From contig NC_063150.1 in NCBI RefSeq assembly GCF_020921035.1, positions 6,572,001-6,636,000 on the forward strand: a stretch of DNA of 64,000 nucleotides. Direction: 5' to 3'. The notes beneath the pieces are model-generated. The model saw only the letters and a list, made by a program, of their open reading frames with translations, was not told the DNA's origin and searched no databases. Source of the stretch: Rhodamnia argentea (lineage: Eukaryota; Streptophyta; Magnoliopsida; Myrtales; Myrtaceae). The translations under genes were made by a program, and so were the position numbers. Each line of letters begins with the position of its first letter. Position 1 is the first letter of the stretch. Shown one piece after another: positions 22,809 to 34,846 of this stretch.

Positions 22809-23861
22809 ATGCGATGGATTCTGCGGTTCGCCGCCCTCTTCTCATTCGCGATCGCGATCGTCCTCCTCTCCCCTTCCTTCCAGTCCTCCCCTCCCGCTGA
22901 GGCCATCCGCTCCTCCTCCCATCTCAGCGACCGCTTCTCGTTCCGGCGAGCCTCCGCCTTCCGCAATGCCGACGGGTGCCGCTCCGCCAACTCCGGCGAG
23001 ATCGGCATCTGCGACCCGAGCCTCGTCCACGTGGCGATTACGCTCGACGTCGAGTACCTCCGCGGCTCGGTCGCCGCCGTCCACTCCATCCTGCAGAACG
23101 CCCGGTGCCCCGAGGACATCTTCTTCCATTTCCTGGTCTCCGACACGAGCCTCGAGGGCCTGGTTCGTTTCGCCTTCCCTCAGCTGAAGTTCAAGGTGTA
23201 TTACTTCGATCCGGAGGTCGTGCGCAACCTGATCTCGACATCCGTGAGACAAGCGCTCGAGCAACCGCTCAATTACGCCCGGAATTACTTGGCGAACCTG
23301 CTGGAGCCGTGCCTCAGCCGAGTCATCTACCTCGACTCTGACCTCGTCGTGGTGGACGACATTCACAAGCTGTGGTCGACGAGCCTGGGTTCGAGGACGA
23401 TCGGCGCGCCGGAGTACTGCCACGCCAACTTGTCGAAGTACTTCACCGCGAGGTTCTGGTCGGACGGGCGATTCTACGGTACATTCGCCGGGAGGAGGCC
23501 GTGCTACTTCAACACGGGAGTAATGGTGATAGATCTGGCTAGGTGGCGTCGGTTCGAGTACACCAAGCGGATCGAGCGGTGGATGGAGGTCCAGAAGAGC
23601 GAGCGGATCTACGAGCTCGGGTCGTTGCCGCCGTTCCTGCTCGTGTTCGCAGGTCACGTGGCGCCGATCGAGCACCGGTGGAACCAGCACGGGCTCGGCG
23701 GCGACAACGTGATGGGGAGCTGCCGCGACCTCCATGCCGGCCCGGTGAGCCTCCTGCACTGGTCCGGAAGCGGCAAGCCGTGGTTCAGGCTCGATTCTAG
23801 ACGGCCGTGCCCGCTGGACGCTCTCTGGGCACCCTATGACTTGTATGGTCACTCCCGTTGA
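22809..23861 (+). CDS. Galacturonosyltransferase-like protein, GATL6/GATL7 type
   Basis: A single-exon gene of 350 codons encoding a GT8-family glycosyltransferase. The family acts in the Golgi and contributes to pectin or xylan synthesis. The start at 22,809 gives [20 protein letters not shown], a hydrophobic N-terminal anchor or signal that closely resembles GATL6/7, followed by [10 protein letters not shown]. Visible motifs are [20 protein letters not shown], the metal-binding DSD (residues 176-178 in [11 protein letters not shown]), [12 protein letters not shown] from residue 289, and [11 protein letters not shown] from residue 315. Length and intronless structure fit the family. The gene is very GC-rich compared with its surroundings, which creates long false antisense frames. 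An in-frame ATG at 22,704 would add 35 basic, non-conserved residues and is unlikely to be used. Confidence 0.92.
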   Translation: MRWILRFAALFSFAIAIVLLSPSFQSSPPAEAIRSSSHLSDRFSFRRASAFRNADGCRSANSGEIGICDPSLVHVAITLDVEYLRGSVAAVHSILQNARCPEDIFFHFLVSDTSLEGLVRFAFPQLKFKVYYFDPEVVRNLISTSVRQALEQPLNYARNYLANLLEPCLSRVIYLDSDLVVVDDIHKLWSTSLGSRTIGAPEYCHANLSKYFTARFWSDGRFYGTFAGRRPCYFNTGVMVIDLARWRRFEYTKRIERWMEVQKSERIYELGSLPPFLLVFAGHVAPIEHRWNQHGLGGDNVMGSCRDLHAGPVSLLHWSGSGKPWFRLDSRRPCPLDALWAPYDLYGHSR

Positions 23862-26800
23862 AGGGCCAGAGAGCGATTCTACAGAGGACAGGAAATTCAA
23901 ACTACTCGCCGGTAAATTTCGACCTGCAAGGAATGATGTTCTTTCGTCACTCCTTTGGTTCTTTGATTTCTCATTCTGCGATTTGTATCTTGTTCCTTCC
24001 TTTTTTATTAATTTTGGGTTCTGTTCTTCTACATCCTTTTTTTTTAAAAAAAAACTGGGCTAGGGTAGGATTCGGCTCTGTATTTGTTTCCCCTTATTTT
24101 TCTTCCATTTCTCTTTGTTGTATCTACTGGACCAGTCCATCTGTATTCTACCTCTGTAATGCCCTTGGAAATAAAAACAGATAAACAGCCATTGAAGATT
24201 GATTTATTTGCCTCTTCGATCTCTCGGGTGTGGGTGTCCAAAGTCCATTGCTTTATTTTTTTGGGGGAGGGCGCTGGGGAATTGATTCCGACTGCCTTAG
24301 GTGAATGAATTGTTATGAACTAAATTGAATTCGAAGCTACCTTCTACGGAAGTGAAGAGGAGACCTTGAGATGTCCAATTTGCATATTTCTAGGTACATT
24401 AAACTATCGTGGCCGGTGGGTTTGATAGGTGTCATTAGGTGTCAGTTTTGGATGGATCGATTCTTGGGAATTTCCTCATCTTTATTGGTGAGTTTGTGTC
24501 CCCTCCCCTCCTTTTGGCTTTCCTTTTTATATTTTCGCACACTCACTGAGTGGGGAGAAGGGATTATTTTAGTAAACCATATCATCATCTTTCTTTGTAC
24601 TTAAATCCGAGACTACCTTTTTGTGAATGTGGGAGCTCACCTTTTCCTGTGCTTTTTGGCCTAGATTGTTCCGAGAACGGAGAGACAGTAGAAAAGAAAA
24701 GCACAGCCAGAGAGAGAGAGAGAGAGAGAGAGAGATAGCGCTTGTAACCCACGTTCCACACCATCCCTCCACTTTTTTGCACACTTCATATGCAATTCCA
24801 TTTTTTTTTTTTTTGCAATTAGACTTGACCCGCGATTTTAAGTTCGATGATGACTATGATGATGCATGTGGAAGTGTGTGTGGAAAGTGAAACCTGGCAA
24901 TCAGTGATCTCTCTCTCTCTCTCTCTCTCTCTCACGCTACTGATAAGAGGCAATATACAATTTGTGTGAAACGTGTAGAGGAAGGAGGAGAAGAAAAGCA
25001 GCAGCAGCAGCAGCAGAAGAAGAACAAATCAAACGAAATGATGGGGATGGTGGTCGTGAGGTGGGGGGACCCAGATCTCACTCTACTTTGTTCTGCCCCG
25101 GGAGCATCCAAAGTAGTAAGTTTTGCACTAGCGTTGATCCAAATGAAGATGTTATTGATGATGGTCAGCGAGAGTCGGGGAAGGTGGGGACCGATTCTCC
25201 GTGGTCCGTGGCACCACTCCAACACGTGGCCAGTTGCTCGCGCTGATGCAAGAAGAGGATGCGGATCGACGACTTTGGGCGGACGCGATCGGTCACCTCC
25301 ATCTCTATCTGGCTCTCTCACACTGTTCCGTGTTTGGTTCGCGTTCTCCATTTCTTTATTAATGGGGTTTTCTTCGGCTTCCTAACACTTCGTTTGGTTT
25401 GGCTCCTTCTGCGTGTCCCATCTCTCTCTCTCTCTTTCGCTGTTCAGCTGCTAGGTGTGCTCTTTCTGGGCGAAACGCGATTGTGATAATGATTAGGACC
25501 TAGCAACCGACACTGACCCTTGTCGCTAACCCTTTTTCCTCGTTTGTTAAACCAAATATAAGGAGACAGGCCCGCTGTCGCCAGTTATTCTAATCAATGT
25601 GCTCATTGCTTTGTTAATCATTGTAATCATCATGGATCGCGTGAACGGGAATGGACCAGAATTCTGGCCACCGCTTCGCTTTGGCCCTCGCAATTCTGGC
25701 TACGGATGTATCTTTTGGGATTTTTTTTTACCTCGGTTGAGAGAGGAAGGCCGTTTTAAATTAGACTTTTTGGGTCTTTTACAATTGGACGGTATGAAGG
25801 ATTGAAAGTGCATAAGGCCTTGTTGATTCATGTCTTCGTGTCGGGATCGTTCAGTTAAATCGTGTCAAAGTTCATTAAATTGATCGCATGGCACAGGACG
25901 TTCACATTTAACACGTCTAAGACATAAATTCTTGCATAAACTCGTAAAAAAAAATGTGCGTTAGTGCGTCTTGATGCATCTGGATACGTGGTGCTAACAG
26001 GGAAAACATGATAATCTGTTCAGTTAAGTTTGTCTAAACGTGCTAAAGACGGGTCGAAAAGGACAGATCCAAGACCGACACATGTCCCAATTTCATGTAT
26101 AATTGGGTGGGTCAAATTCTGACAGGAACCCACTGTTAAGTTCAATGAGAACCCGTGAACTCACCATGTATTGCCGCAAATGGGTCTTGCTGAAAATCAT
26201 CAATCCTGGATGCTTGTATGAACAAGCGCAGCACACCTAATTCGCATCAAAACGTGGTTTAATCACTGATTTGAAAAAAAAAAGGAAAATAGGAGATTTT
26301 AATGCCACTCCATGAAGCGACTCTGGCGTGATACACTTAAAAGTTCGATAGCAGGCCCAACATACCTGGTCTAAACCAAGGCAGAGGGAGAGTAGGTACT
26401 TCACTTCATGTGGATGTGTGGGTGGACCTCGTTGTTCTTGGTCTGGTCTGGTTTGGTCATTCACAAATTCCTCACCTTTTTTTCTATTCCGCAGTGCGTT
26501 GCAGCTTTCCTCGAGTGCTTTTGAGAGGTGGGAATGGTCCACTAACGATGAATTCTACATGACCAGTCCCTGTAGCATCACCCTTTCTGAATTATACATC
26601 ACAGTGAATGACACCCGGGGATGACTTGCAAAACATATCAATGTCGATAATGATAATGATACTTATCAAGATAAAAGAATGACATTAGAGGAAGTGGGGA
26701 TTTATGATTGCTGGTTCATTCCAAGAAAGATTTTCCGCAAATTGCAAGGAGTATTTTCGTTTTCACCCACCTAAGAACACAAGAAGGGAAAAACAGAGCA

Positions 26801-28180
26801 CAAGGAGCCACCATGCATTTTCCCCTTGTAACATCGCCAAACTTGGATTTTACCCAATGCATGGACTTACCTAGTTCCCTGCACGCAACAGACAGTCCAA
26901 GATTGTGGTCTACGAACGATCTCGTGCTGTGTCGGTGCCCTCAACTAGGCTATTTCCAATAGATTCTGTACCCTCGTTTTCGATTTTGTTTTTGTCCCGT
27001 CTCTCTTTGCCAAGAATCTCACTGTTGTCTGTTTGCTCTTGTTTCTGTGTGCGCATTATTACGAAATGCTGTGTTGAAGCACGCTTGTTAAAACGTGGCA
27101 AGCACTCTCTGTACTTTCAGTAACCCAACCAATGCACACATAAACCCTCGACAGCTTCGAGTCATGTTTGGGCCATGTGAAGAAAGGAACAGAAGAAGAG
27201 GGCAACAAAAGAATAAGCGCACGTGTTGTGGTAAAAGAATACCCCATTCAGCAGCCTCCACAGCAAGAAAGCAGCCAAATATCAAAAGATCTTCCGGGTT
27301 GGAATTTCAGGGGGGGGGCATCAAATATTTTCAGGTCCACCGCTATATATTGTTCTCCTTCCTTGTGTACTCTGGGACATCCTTGTATGCGTAGCTACGA
27401 ACATCATTCGATTACCCACATGGAGGAAGGAGAGAAGGAAAAAGGGAAAAGTGCAAAAGAGTCCGAGAGGAAGTGGCATGAACATGTGGCACATGGGATT
27501 TGGATAGCTCCTTTGGACCTTGCTGGAGTCCTTCCTAGTTATGCAGACGATAGGGAGTTCTCTCTTTCTGAAGAACGAAAAAGCTCGGTCTGAACCGTGG
27601 AAACTTGATCTCGCTTTTGTTATTGTTTTAGGACTTGATAGATCGGGCATGTCTAATATCGTCTCTACCCTCGTTCCGTCCCGTCGGAGCATCGAGTAGT
27701 CCCTGACATAATATTGGGTTGGGACTGATGAAGGTGTTCGTTATGGGTGGCTACCGGTTGTTCCGACCGGCTTGAAAAATCTAGATCCTGCATCGTGATG
27801 CACAAGAAAAATTTTGTTGATTGATAAAAGAATCCTGCTTCAACTTAAATGTTTAGCTCACAGTTGCTGTTTGTCTAGCAGAGGCTTTTGGAGTCATGTG
27901 TCATGTAATAATATTCACATCCTCGCGGTCTAATAAGTTGCCTGAAGTTGACGATCGAGCACAATAGTGATCCGAGAGAGCACCAGATGCAAATGGCGAA
28001 AGTATGCAGTGTCCAATGGTCGTAGGCTTGTTTTGTGCATGTCGTCACACGTTCAGACCCTTATTTGAAACCAGCAACTAACTCTAATTACAGAAAATCA
28101 GACCATGCTTTTTTTAAGTGGATGCACTCCTGAAAGACATGACGGTCATGCCGAGTGCCTATAGTTCATGAGGATAGAGT
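23862..28180. other. Intergenic with microsatellites, no gene recognised
   Basis: The likely GATL 3' region extends to about 24.2 kb. A GA run lies at about 24,711-24,735, a CT run at 24,909-24,933, a CAG run at about 25,000-25,016 and another pyrimidine run near 25,420. Open frames exist around 25.0-25.4 and 27.2-27.6 kb but carry no recognisable domain. A CTATATATT box at about 27,343 could be a promoter element without a visible gene. Confidence 0.45.
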
Positions 28181-28189
28181 ATGTTTATG

Positions 28190-28823
28190 GCGAAAAGTGT
28201 CAAAAAAGTTATAAACCTATTACATTTGTGTCAATTTAGTTTTAAACTTTTTATTGGTACCAATTCAGTCTTAAACCTTTTGCATAGGCGCCAATTCAGT
28301 TCTATATTTTTTATTTGTGCCAATTTAGTCCTAAACATTTTGTATTGGTGCCACATCAGTCATAAAACCTTTGCATTCTGTTAATTGAGTCAATCTTGCC
28401 AATTTTGGCTGGAAATTCATCGACGTGGACATCGATTGTCATGCGTAGCATAGCTGGCACTAATATAGATATTTTTTAATATTATCTTAATATTTTAAAT
28501 AATTTTAATAATTTTTTAATGATTTAAAAAAGAGAAAGAAGAAAAAATCAAAATATTTATTTACAAATTATTGAAAATATTAAAAAATATTAAAAAAATA
28601 TCCACGTTAGTGCTAGCCATACCATGTACGACAACCGATGTTCACATCGGTGAAATTTTCAACCAAAATTAGCCAGATTGACTCGATTAACAAAAATGCA
28701 AAAAGTTTAGAACTAAATTGGCACAAATACAAATGATTTAGGATTGAATTGGCATCAATAAAAGGATTATAACTGAATTGACATGATGCCAATAGGCTTA
28801 AAATTTTTTTAACACTTTCCCCG
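28190..28823. mobile_element. Mutator-like MITE with 9-bp target duplication
   Basis: The arms are GAAAAGTGTCAAAAAAGTTA on the left and, on the minus strand, GGAAAGTGTTAAAAAAATTT on the right. They continue as long imperfect inverted repeats (CCTAAAC..TTGTGCCAATT phrases in several units). ATGTTTATG flanks both sides (28,181-28,189 and 28,824-28,832). A 9-bp duplication with long terminal repeats points to the Mutator-like superfamily. No transposase is present. Confidence 0.75.
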
Positions 28824-28832
28824 ATGTTTATG

Positions 28833-29674
28833 TGCGCTTCATTATAGAACAGACGAGACAAAGAACGATGTGGAACTATGGAAGTCGTGCAGAGGGGAAG
28901 TTTCATGAACTCCCTCAATGAATTGCATCCAAAATATAAATGGAATTAGTCAAGATATCAATAGCATTAGCCGCTAGAATAAGTGCCCTTCCACTCTTCC
29001 CTTTGTCAGAGCAAATCGGCCTCGAATTCTCTCAAGTAATGTGCCCAATTTCACAACTCCTAATGTTTGTATTGCATCGGTTAAGGTAGAATGGAGGCAA
29101 TCACTTCTAAGTTCTAAGCCCTTTTTTCTCTCTCCCCCTTCTTGCGAATGTGAATAATATTCTACAGTTAATCTTGGATAAATGTGGAGATCGGCTTGGC
29201 TATTCGTCCACCGACTGACCACCGATGAGGATGTTCGTGATATGGTTTCATAAACTCTCCGAGATTATGTCACTTTCCTCTTTCGGTTCAAAGATTTTAC
29301 TCTCGTGAACTAGATCTAGATATAGCTCTCGGAGTTCCTTACAAGTATTTGATCTATGTTTTTTCAACATATTGATGATGTTGGTGTTCTTGTTGGACGA
29401 TAGTGATGGGGGATGTAGAACTTAGAGGTGCACTGCAAGTCGTTACAATTAGTGTGGGAGTTCTCAATGTGTGCTCATCACTGAATCTTGTGATTGGCTG
29501 CCGAAATTTTATGATGGTAGATTTATTCTTGGAGGATGAGAGCGTGTTTTTAGTTGCACAATTTGCTATGTTATTCGCTTTTTTTTGGGAATTTGAAAGC
29601 TTTCTGTGTATCTCTCGAATATTATTCTGATTAATGAATGGAATCTTTCTTTCGACTATATAAACAAGGTAGAA
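28833..29674. other. Intergenic, no gene recognised
   Basis: No motif-bearing frame or RNA gene is visible. Confidence 0.5.
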
Positions 29675-29772
29675 TGGATAAAATTGTAAAAAAAGTCTTA
29701 AACCTATTACACTTTTGCTAATTCAGTCCTAAACTTTTTGAATTTTGTCAATTGAGTGCTAAACCTATGACT
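29675..29772. repeat. Single arm of the Mutator-like MITE family
   Basis: The sequence AAAAAAAGTCTTAAACCTAT and the following AATTCAGTCCTAAACTTTTT match one arm of the element at 28,190. The second arm is missing, so this is a truncated copy. Confidence 0.55.
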
Positions 29773-29953
29773 CACTCACTCGGGAGGTAACATCTAGAGA
29801 AGATCGCAAACGCGCAAACATCAGCGTCAAACGGAAGCCTCTGGCTCGTTCGAAGCCTGCATGGACAAGCTCATTCATTCGACTTTGGAATCTGTACACA
29901 AGACAGGGATGAGTTTTCCCTCCCTCGAGTCTTGACATCCAAGGAGGAGCGGA

Positions 29954-30075
29954 AGGGCCCATCACAAGTTGGGCCAGGACTAATCGGGCTCAGATATCCA
30001 ATCTCCTATAGGCCCAGAAAGTTCCTCATGGGCCCAGTGGCAACCAATCGGGCCCATCAAACTTCGGGCCCACTT
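29954..30075. promoter_or_regulatory. Cluster of GGGCCCA/GGCCCA motifs upstream of Di19
   Basis: Within about 120 bp there are at least six GGCCCA or TGGGCC words, including four GGGCCCA palindromic forms. Such motifs (site II / TCP-type boxes) occur in promoters of many constitutively expressed plant genes. They lie 440-560 bp before the Di19 start codon. The regulatory role is inferred. Confidence 0.5.
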
Positions 30076-30193
30076 CGCCGGCAACCCCCCCACCATCTCG
30101 ATAGGTCAAACCGCTAAACTAAAACTCCGGGAAAGCAGAAGCCGACTCAAAAGACGTAAATGCCCCGAGTACGATTCCGAAATTTCCGGGATT

Positions 30194-30202
30194 CCACGTG
30201 TC
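30194..30202. promoter_or_regulatory. G-box / ABRE-like element CCACGTGTC
   Basis: A perfect CACGTG core with ABRE-type flanks lies 311 bp before the Di19 ATG. ABA and drought response through such boxes would suit a dehydration-induced family. This is inference only. Confidence 0.45.
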
Positions 30203-30512
30203 GGCATTACGTATTTTGAGAGATTTTAAGATATTTGATTAAATTTTCGGAAAGTCATGGTCAGCACCTGGTCTTTATTTATGACGCGATAATAGATAGA
30301 TAGTACAGCAAGATTCTTTTTCATTTTCTTTTTATTTTCGGGAGGGGAGGGTGCTTGTTCGTTAAGAATCGATGACACAGTGATTGGGGGAGCTGGAGCT
30401 TCTTCATCACTCGCTTAATTTATCGGAATCTCGGGACGCTCGGGAACCGTCAGTGCCGCACAACTTCACTCCAGCACTCCCTCCTCGCAATCTTCTTCTT
30501 CTTCGTTCGTCG

Positions 30513-33500
30513 ATGGAGTTCGACATGTGGCGCTTCGACCTCTCTGCTTCCTCCAGGAGCCATCGATCTGCTCGCAAGTCTCGATACGGTAAAGAATGGA
30601 TCGCTCTCTCTTTGACCTTCGTTTGGTTTCCTTCTTCTCTCTTTGTTTCTGTGGGTCGGCGGGTGGGGATTTCTTGAGGGTTTTTTTCTTGATCTTTGGC
30701 GGTGGAATCAGATGCGGCTATCGTCATCGACGAGTTCGATGGAGAGTGCGATTTGGAGGCGTACTATCCGTGCCCTTATTGCTCGGACGATTACGATTTG
30801 CTCGAGTTGTGCCTGCATATAGATGAGGAGCATCCCGTGGAAGCTGATTCTGGGGTATGAGCTTGGTTAAAAGTTTTGGGCTTTTTTCGGTTGATGTCGC
30901 AGTGTTAGCTACTCTTTTTGCTGAGTCGATTCTGGTTGTGTGTGTGTGTCATAATCTGTGGAGTTCGTTAGGCTCTTTTGGGTTCTTTGATGTTGTCTTG
31001 AATTGTATGGCTTATCAATGTTTGAGGCGTCCTTCTTCGGAGGTTTGGGGACGCAATTCGTTTTCTTTCTTTTTGCTAAGCAAGCTAGAATTTCATTTCA
31101 CTTTGATAACAACTAGCAGAGAGCTACTGCTGCTACAAAGCTCTTATCGAGTTCCAGCTTACAGAAATCAAAGAACATGAAGAATTACTGATCCTGGAGG
31201 ACCAATGCTCCTGACTCATTCTAGTGGTGACATCAAACCTAATCTTGGCTATGATATTAGGGGCAGAAACAACGTTATTTTCCTAGTGAAATTTCTTGTT
31301 TCGAGTGAGCCATAATTGGTACAAACTAAAAAGTTGTATGCCAAGCCAATTTGGCAACCAACACAGCAATTGCAGATCCTTTCGAGTTCAGTGATGCCCA
31401 TTGACGGTCCTTACTCCAATCACCGATAGGTCTCTCTTGGTTGTATGAACGGATTGAATATAATCCTCCATACACCCCTTGAAATAGAACAATCAAATAG
31501 TAGATGATTCATCTGTTTTGATGAATGCGACTCTGCAGGTTTGACGCGGTTACTTCTGTGTAGTAGAGAGACATGATAATATTTGATGAGTCTCAGGCCG
31601 GTATTTTAACTTAGCTTGTTGTCCTTTTCTTGCTGTTTCCGATTCTTTCGATACCTCCGATCTTATTAGAGTCACCTTACATGCCACTTTTTCTCATGTT
31701 TTTGCAATAGTCCCCGAGGATTTTGCAAGCTCTTCTAGTGCATTCTTTTTCGTCAATGATCATTCTTGAATTATCTCGTTACTCTTGTCAAGGTTTGTCA
31801 TGCGTTCTGCTGCTATGCTGGTTGCTTTGTTTGTTTTGTTGAGTAACGTCGTAGATCAACTTCATAAATCTAATTGGAAGCTCTACATGACAGATATGTA
31901 GTCATAGAACAATACCTACTTGGTCTCCCCCATTTGATGCAATCGTAACACGACATGTGATGACTAATGCTCTTGAGACATGATCGGAGACATTAAAATG
32001 GTAGCAATGTATAGCATATGATGACTATTGCTCTTGAGGCATGATCAGAGACATTAAAATGGTAGCAATGTATAGAGTATCATGTGGGTTGTCATTGTGT
32101 TGTATCATCTGCAATGGTAGAGGGGGACTGTAGAAGTTCTTCATTGATTTTTTGCCCCCATTCCAAAGAGAACTTTGCACATTGCCTTTTTTGTTTATGG
32201 ATTTTAACAGGTGTTGTTATAGGATGGAAGTAGGATTCATTGCTGCGTGTTGGTTGATCTAGCTATTGATATACATACGACTTCTTTCTTCTACTTCCTG
32301 TCGAGAATTGGTTTTTTTTTTGGGCTAGTTTTGAGAAAGATACCGTGTTCTTTCTCACTAACCATTGGACTGATACTGTAGTTTATCGTCAGCAACATAT
32401 TCAAATTTTTCTCCAATTAGGGAGAAGATGCTTGTTATGCTCAATGTTTCGTGTAGCTCAGAGGTTCCAGCTTCTGCTTATGCAGGTATGCCCAGTTTGT
32501 GCTACAAAGGTGGATACTGACATGGTTGAACACATAACAACAAAGCATAGTGACATTCTGAAGATATCCTTTTTATTGTACACTTTTACACATGTATTTC
32601 CTCATACACAATCTTCATTTCTTTAATTTTTGTAATTGTTTTTTGTTTTATTTTCCATCCTTTTATGATATTTCTTCCTCCTTTGGTTTGTTATGACCAT
32701 GAGTGATGAGTTCCTTGACTTGAGATTACTGGCAACAGAAATTAAATCTCCAAAAAAACGAGTCCTATTCGTCTTTTTCGTCATCTAGAACAGAGTTTGG
32801 ATCTGTTCCATCTGTTGTGTCTTCCTCCAATGGGCCACCAGATCCATTTTTATCATTTATTTGGAATACGCCTGCTGCATACGAATCTGAAAAAGGACAG
32901 TCCACTTCACCATCTGCTTCAGATATTGCAGAGAGAACCCCTGATGAAGCTTTGTCAGAAAGGTATTCCAGACTCTACTCTTTAGACAGTTTGTGTATGC
33001 TCCATCTGCAATGTTGCTTGAAATCAGATGTCATCCTGCTTTCTTTTCTTTCTCTATTTTGGAGATGTAATGAAGTGAATTTTCATCAATGTTTAGAAGA
33101 TTTTAACTCATCTGACTTTGACAAATGGAATGTACAAACATTGTGGGACATCAAACCAGGAATCACTCATGTGCCCTCTCCCCGTGGAACCCTTTGATTT
33201 GCTTAAGCTGATAATACAGAGCAACCTCACGGCTGGTTTGATGGAGACTCGTCTTAGGCAAATACCTTGCAATGTTGTAGATCTAACGTTCAGACTAATG
33301 ATAGCCTTTTACTTGTGGTGTAGAGGACCTACAACCTAGAGGACTAATTTGATGGTTGAGGAGTCCCGTAATCCACCATGGGCAATTCCATAGTTCTCCG
33401 TCTCTCAATAGCAGAGTAAGGTTGACAATCTGCAAGTGCAGCACTGATTTAGCAGAACCTTTTCTCCCTACCTGAATCATCCTTAACCCATTCTCATAAA

Positions 33501-34846
33501 GCTCACCAAGCTAGAGTTACTAGTCAGGGAACTTTCCACTTCCAAATTTGCTTCCAAGGGAATAAGCAATGCTCCTTCCTTGGTTCGCTGTCTGAAGAAT
33601 CAAAGTAGTACCCGAAGTGAGTCAATTGTCTTGTTAGACGATCGTTAAGATCAATGTCTGTGCTCAATTAAAGGTGCCTGAGAAATTTTGAAAAGGTCTG
33701 CAGCACTCCCTCAAAAAGATTGTCAAAGCTGTGAAAGTTCATTCTCCAGGGTCCAGGCTCAAATGTACCAATTGATACCTGCATCGAAGTGGTCCACGCA
33801 TGCCCACTCACGTGCTCACAGTGGCCAATATAGTGCCTCAAATATGGCACAACACTCTTCCATGAACATTGATTCCACTCCAATATCATTTTATTACCTG
33901 AGTGTTTGAGGAATTATCGATCTGGATCGTATAAAAAGTTGTGATGATGGAGCATGACCAGCCTGCATCAATTTGCCCAACGCCTTTTCTGAATATGAGT
34001 AGGTTTGGAAATTCTTATGTACAAAAAAGCAGTGAAAAGTTCATTAGTACATGGAAATGTTCATTGCCATGGATGCTTCAACACTCACATAGAGAAAACA
34101 CTTGCTGAAAGCAGTTGACGCTGCAAACTGTGGTTTTTCAGTGACGGAAATATACGCAGGGGGAGGGAAGGAGAGAGGTAAGTGCAATGAGCAGGGCTGT
34201 AGAGTGATAGATGTTGTATAGGAATCCAAAAGGCATGAGGTCAAGTATTAAATTTCTTGTCCTTTCAGGTGGTTATTGAAGGAATAGAAACTTCCTTGTA
34301 TCATATTCATGCCCTGGGAGAGAATGATAGCTGGGAAAGCATGGTGGAGGTGCTCTTACCATAGGGTAGTTAGATATTAAAGATGCTAACATTCGCACAC
34401 ACTTTACACATAAGCGCCAACATGAAGCAGCAGTCAGGAACTTCATTTGTTGGAAGTCCATTGTCGACGAAGAGATATAGAACTGGAGGATGTTCATATG
34501 AAAGAGAATATATTGTCCTGAATGTGTGTGCATCCATTTTCAGCTAGATTTGTCGACTTTCGCCACATATTTATTTTTTTTGGTTGGAACTTTCACGACA
34601 TATTCTGAAGGTGATTTACGAGAGATGGCCTGCTTAGCGGAAATGAACAGCATGCTGGCTCCATATTCTTCCTATGCTGTCTGGGAAGTTCAATTCACTC
34701 TATACTGAAATGTCTCGTATGTTTGTTCTTTTTGCAGGGATATGAATCAATCTCCTATGCTAGAGAAAGACAAAATTGAGAAAGCAGGGAGATGTGAATT
34801 TGTACAGGGTTTGGTAATGTCCAGCATACTTGATTTTGACTCATGA
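30513..34846 (+). CDS. Dehydration-induced 19 (Di19) family zinc-finger protein
   Basis: A five-exon model: 30,513-30,588; 30,712-30,854; 32,486-32,563; 32,730-32,962; 34,738-34,846, giving 212 residues. Di19 proteins are small nuclear regulators of drought and ABA responses. The N-terminus MEFDMWRFDLSASSRSH resembles the family's conserved start. Two C2H2-type fingers follow: C46, C49, H61, H66 in CPYCSDDYDLLELCLHIDEEH and C75, C78, H89, H94 in CPVCATKVDTDMVEHITTKH. The C-terminal Di19 domain ends RCEFVQGLVMSSILDFDS. Introns 1, 2 and 4 are GT-AG. Intron 3 looks like a U12 AT-AC intron. Exon phases sum to whole codons. The gene converges with the Myb/SANT gene on the other strand. Confidence 0.88.
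31959..32081. repeat. 61-bp tandem duplication in Di19 intron 2
   Basis: The unit from GATGACTA through GACATTAAAATGGTAGCAAT to TATAG occurs twice in a row with a period of 61 bp and few differences. It is a recent local duplication inside the intron. Confidence 0.75.
32564..32729 (+). other. Putative U12-type AT-AC intron (Di19 intron 3)
   Basis: The intron begins ATATCCTTTTTATT directly after the codons for DILK. It holds a perfect U12 branch-site match, TTCCTTGAC, at 32,711-32,719 and ends in AC at 32,729, 11 nt after the branch A. Splicing here keeps the frame (LK then WQQKLNL). No GT-AG pair fits the reading frame as well. Confidence 0.8.

Noticed and set aside
22538..23900. Long minus-strand frames (up to 352 codons) over the GATL gene
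   Set aside because: They are mirror frames produced by high GC content and codon bias of the real plus-strand gene. They have no domain and no promoter.
22404..24933. Possible CRISPR-like or regulated repeat arrays from CT/GA runs
   Set aside because: They are simple dinucleotide microsatellites common in plant leaders and promoters. There are no spacers.
24932..25486. Overlapping frames on both strands near 25.0-25.4 kb
   Set aside because: They include CAG and CT microsatellite translations and have no conserved domain. No exon structure could be built.
27168..27593. 141-codon plus-strand frame
   Set aside because: No recognisable domain and no splice context. A TATA-like box inside it argues against it being coding from its first ATG.
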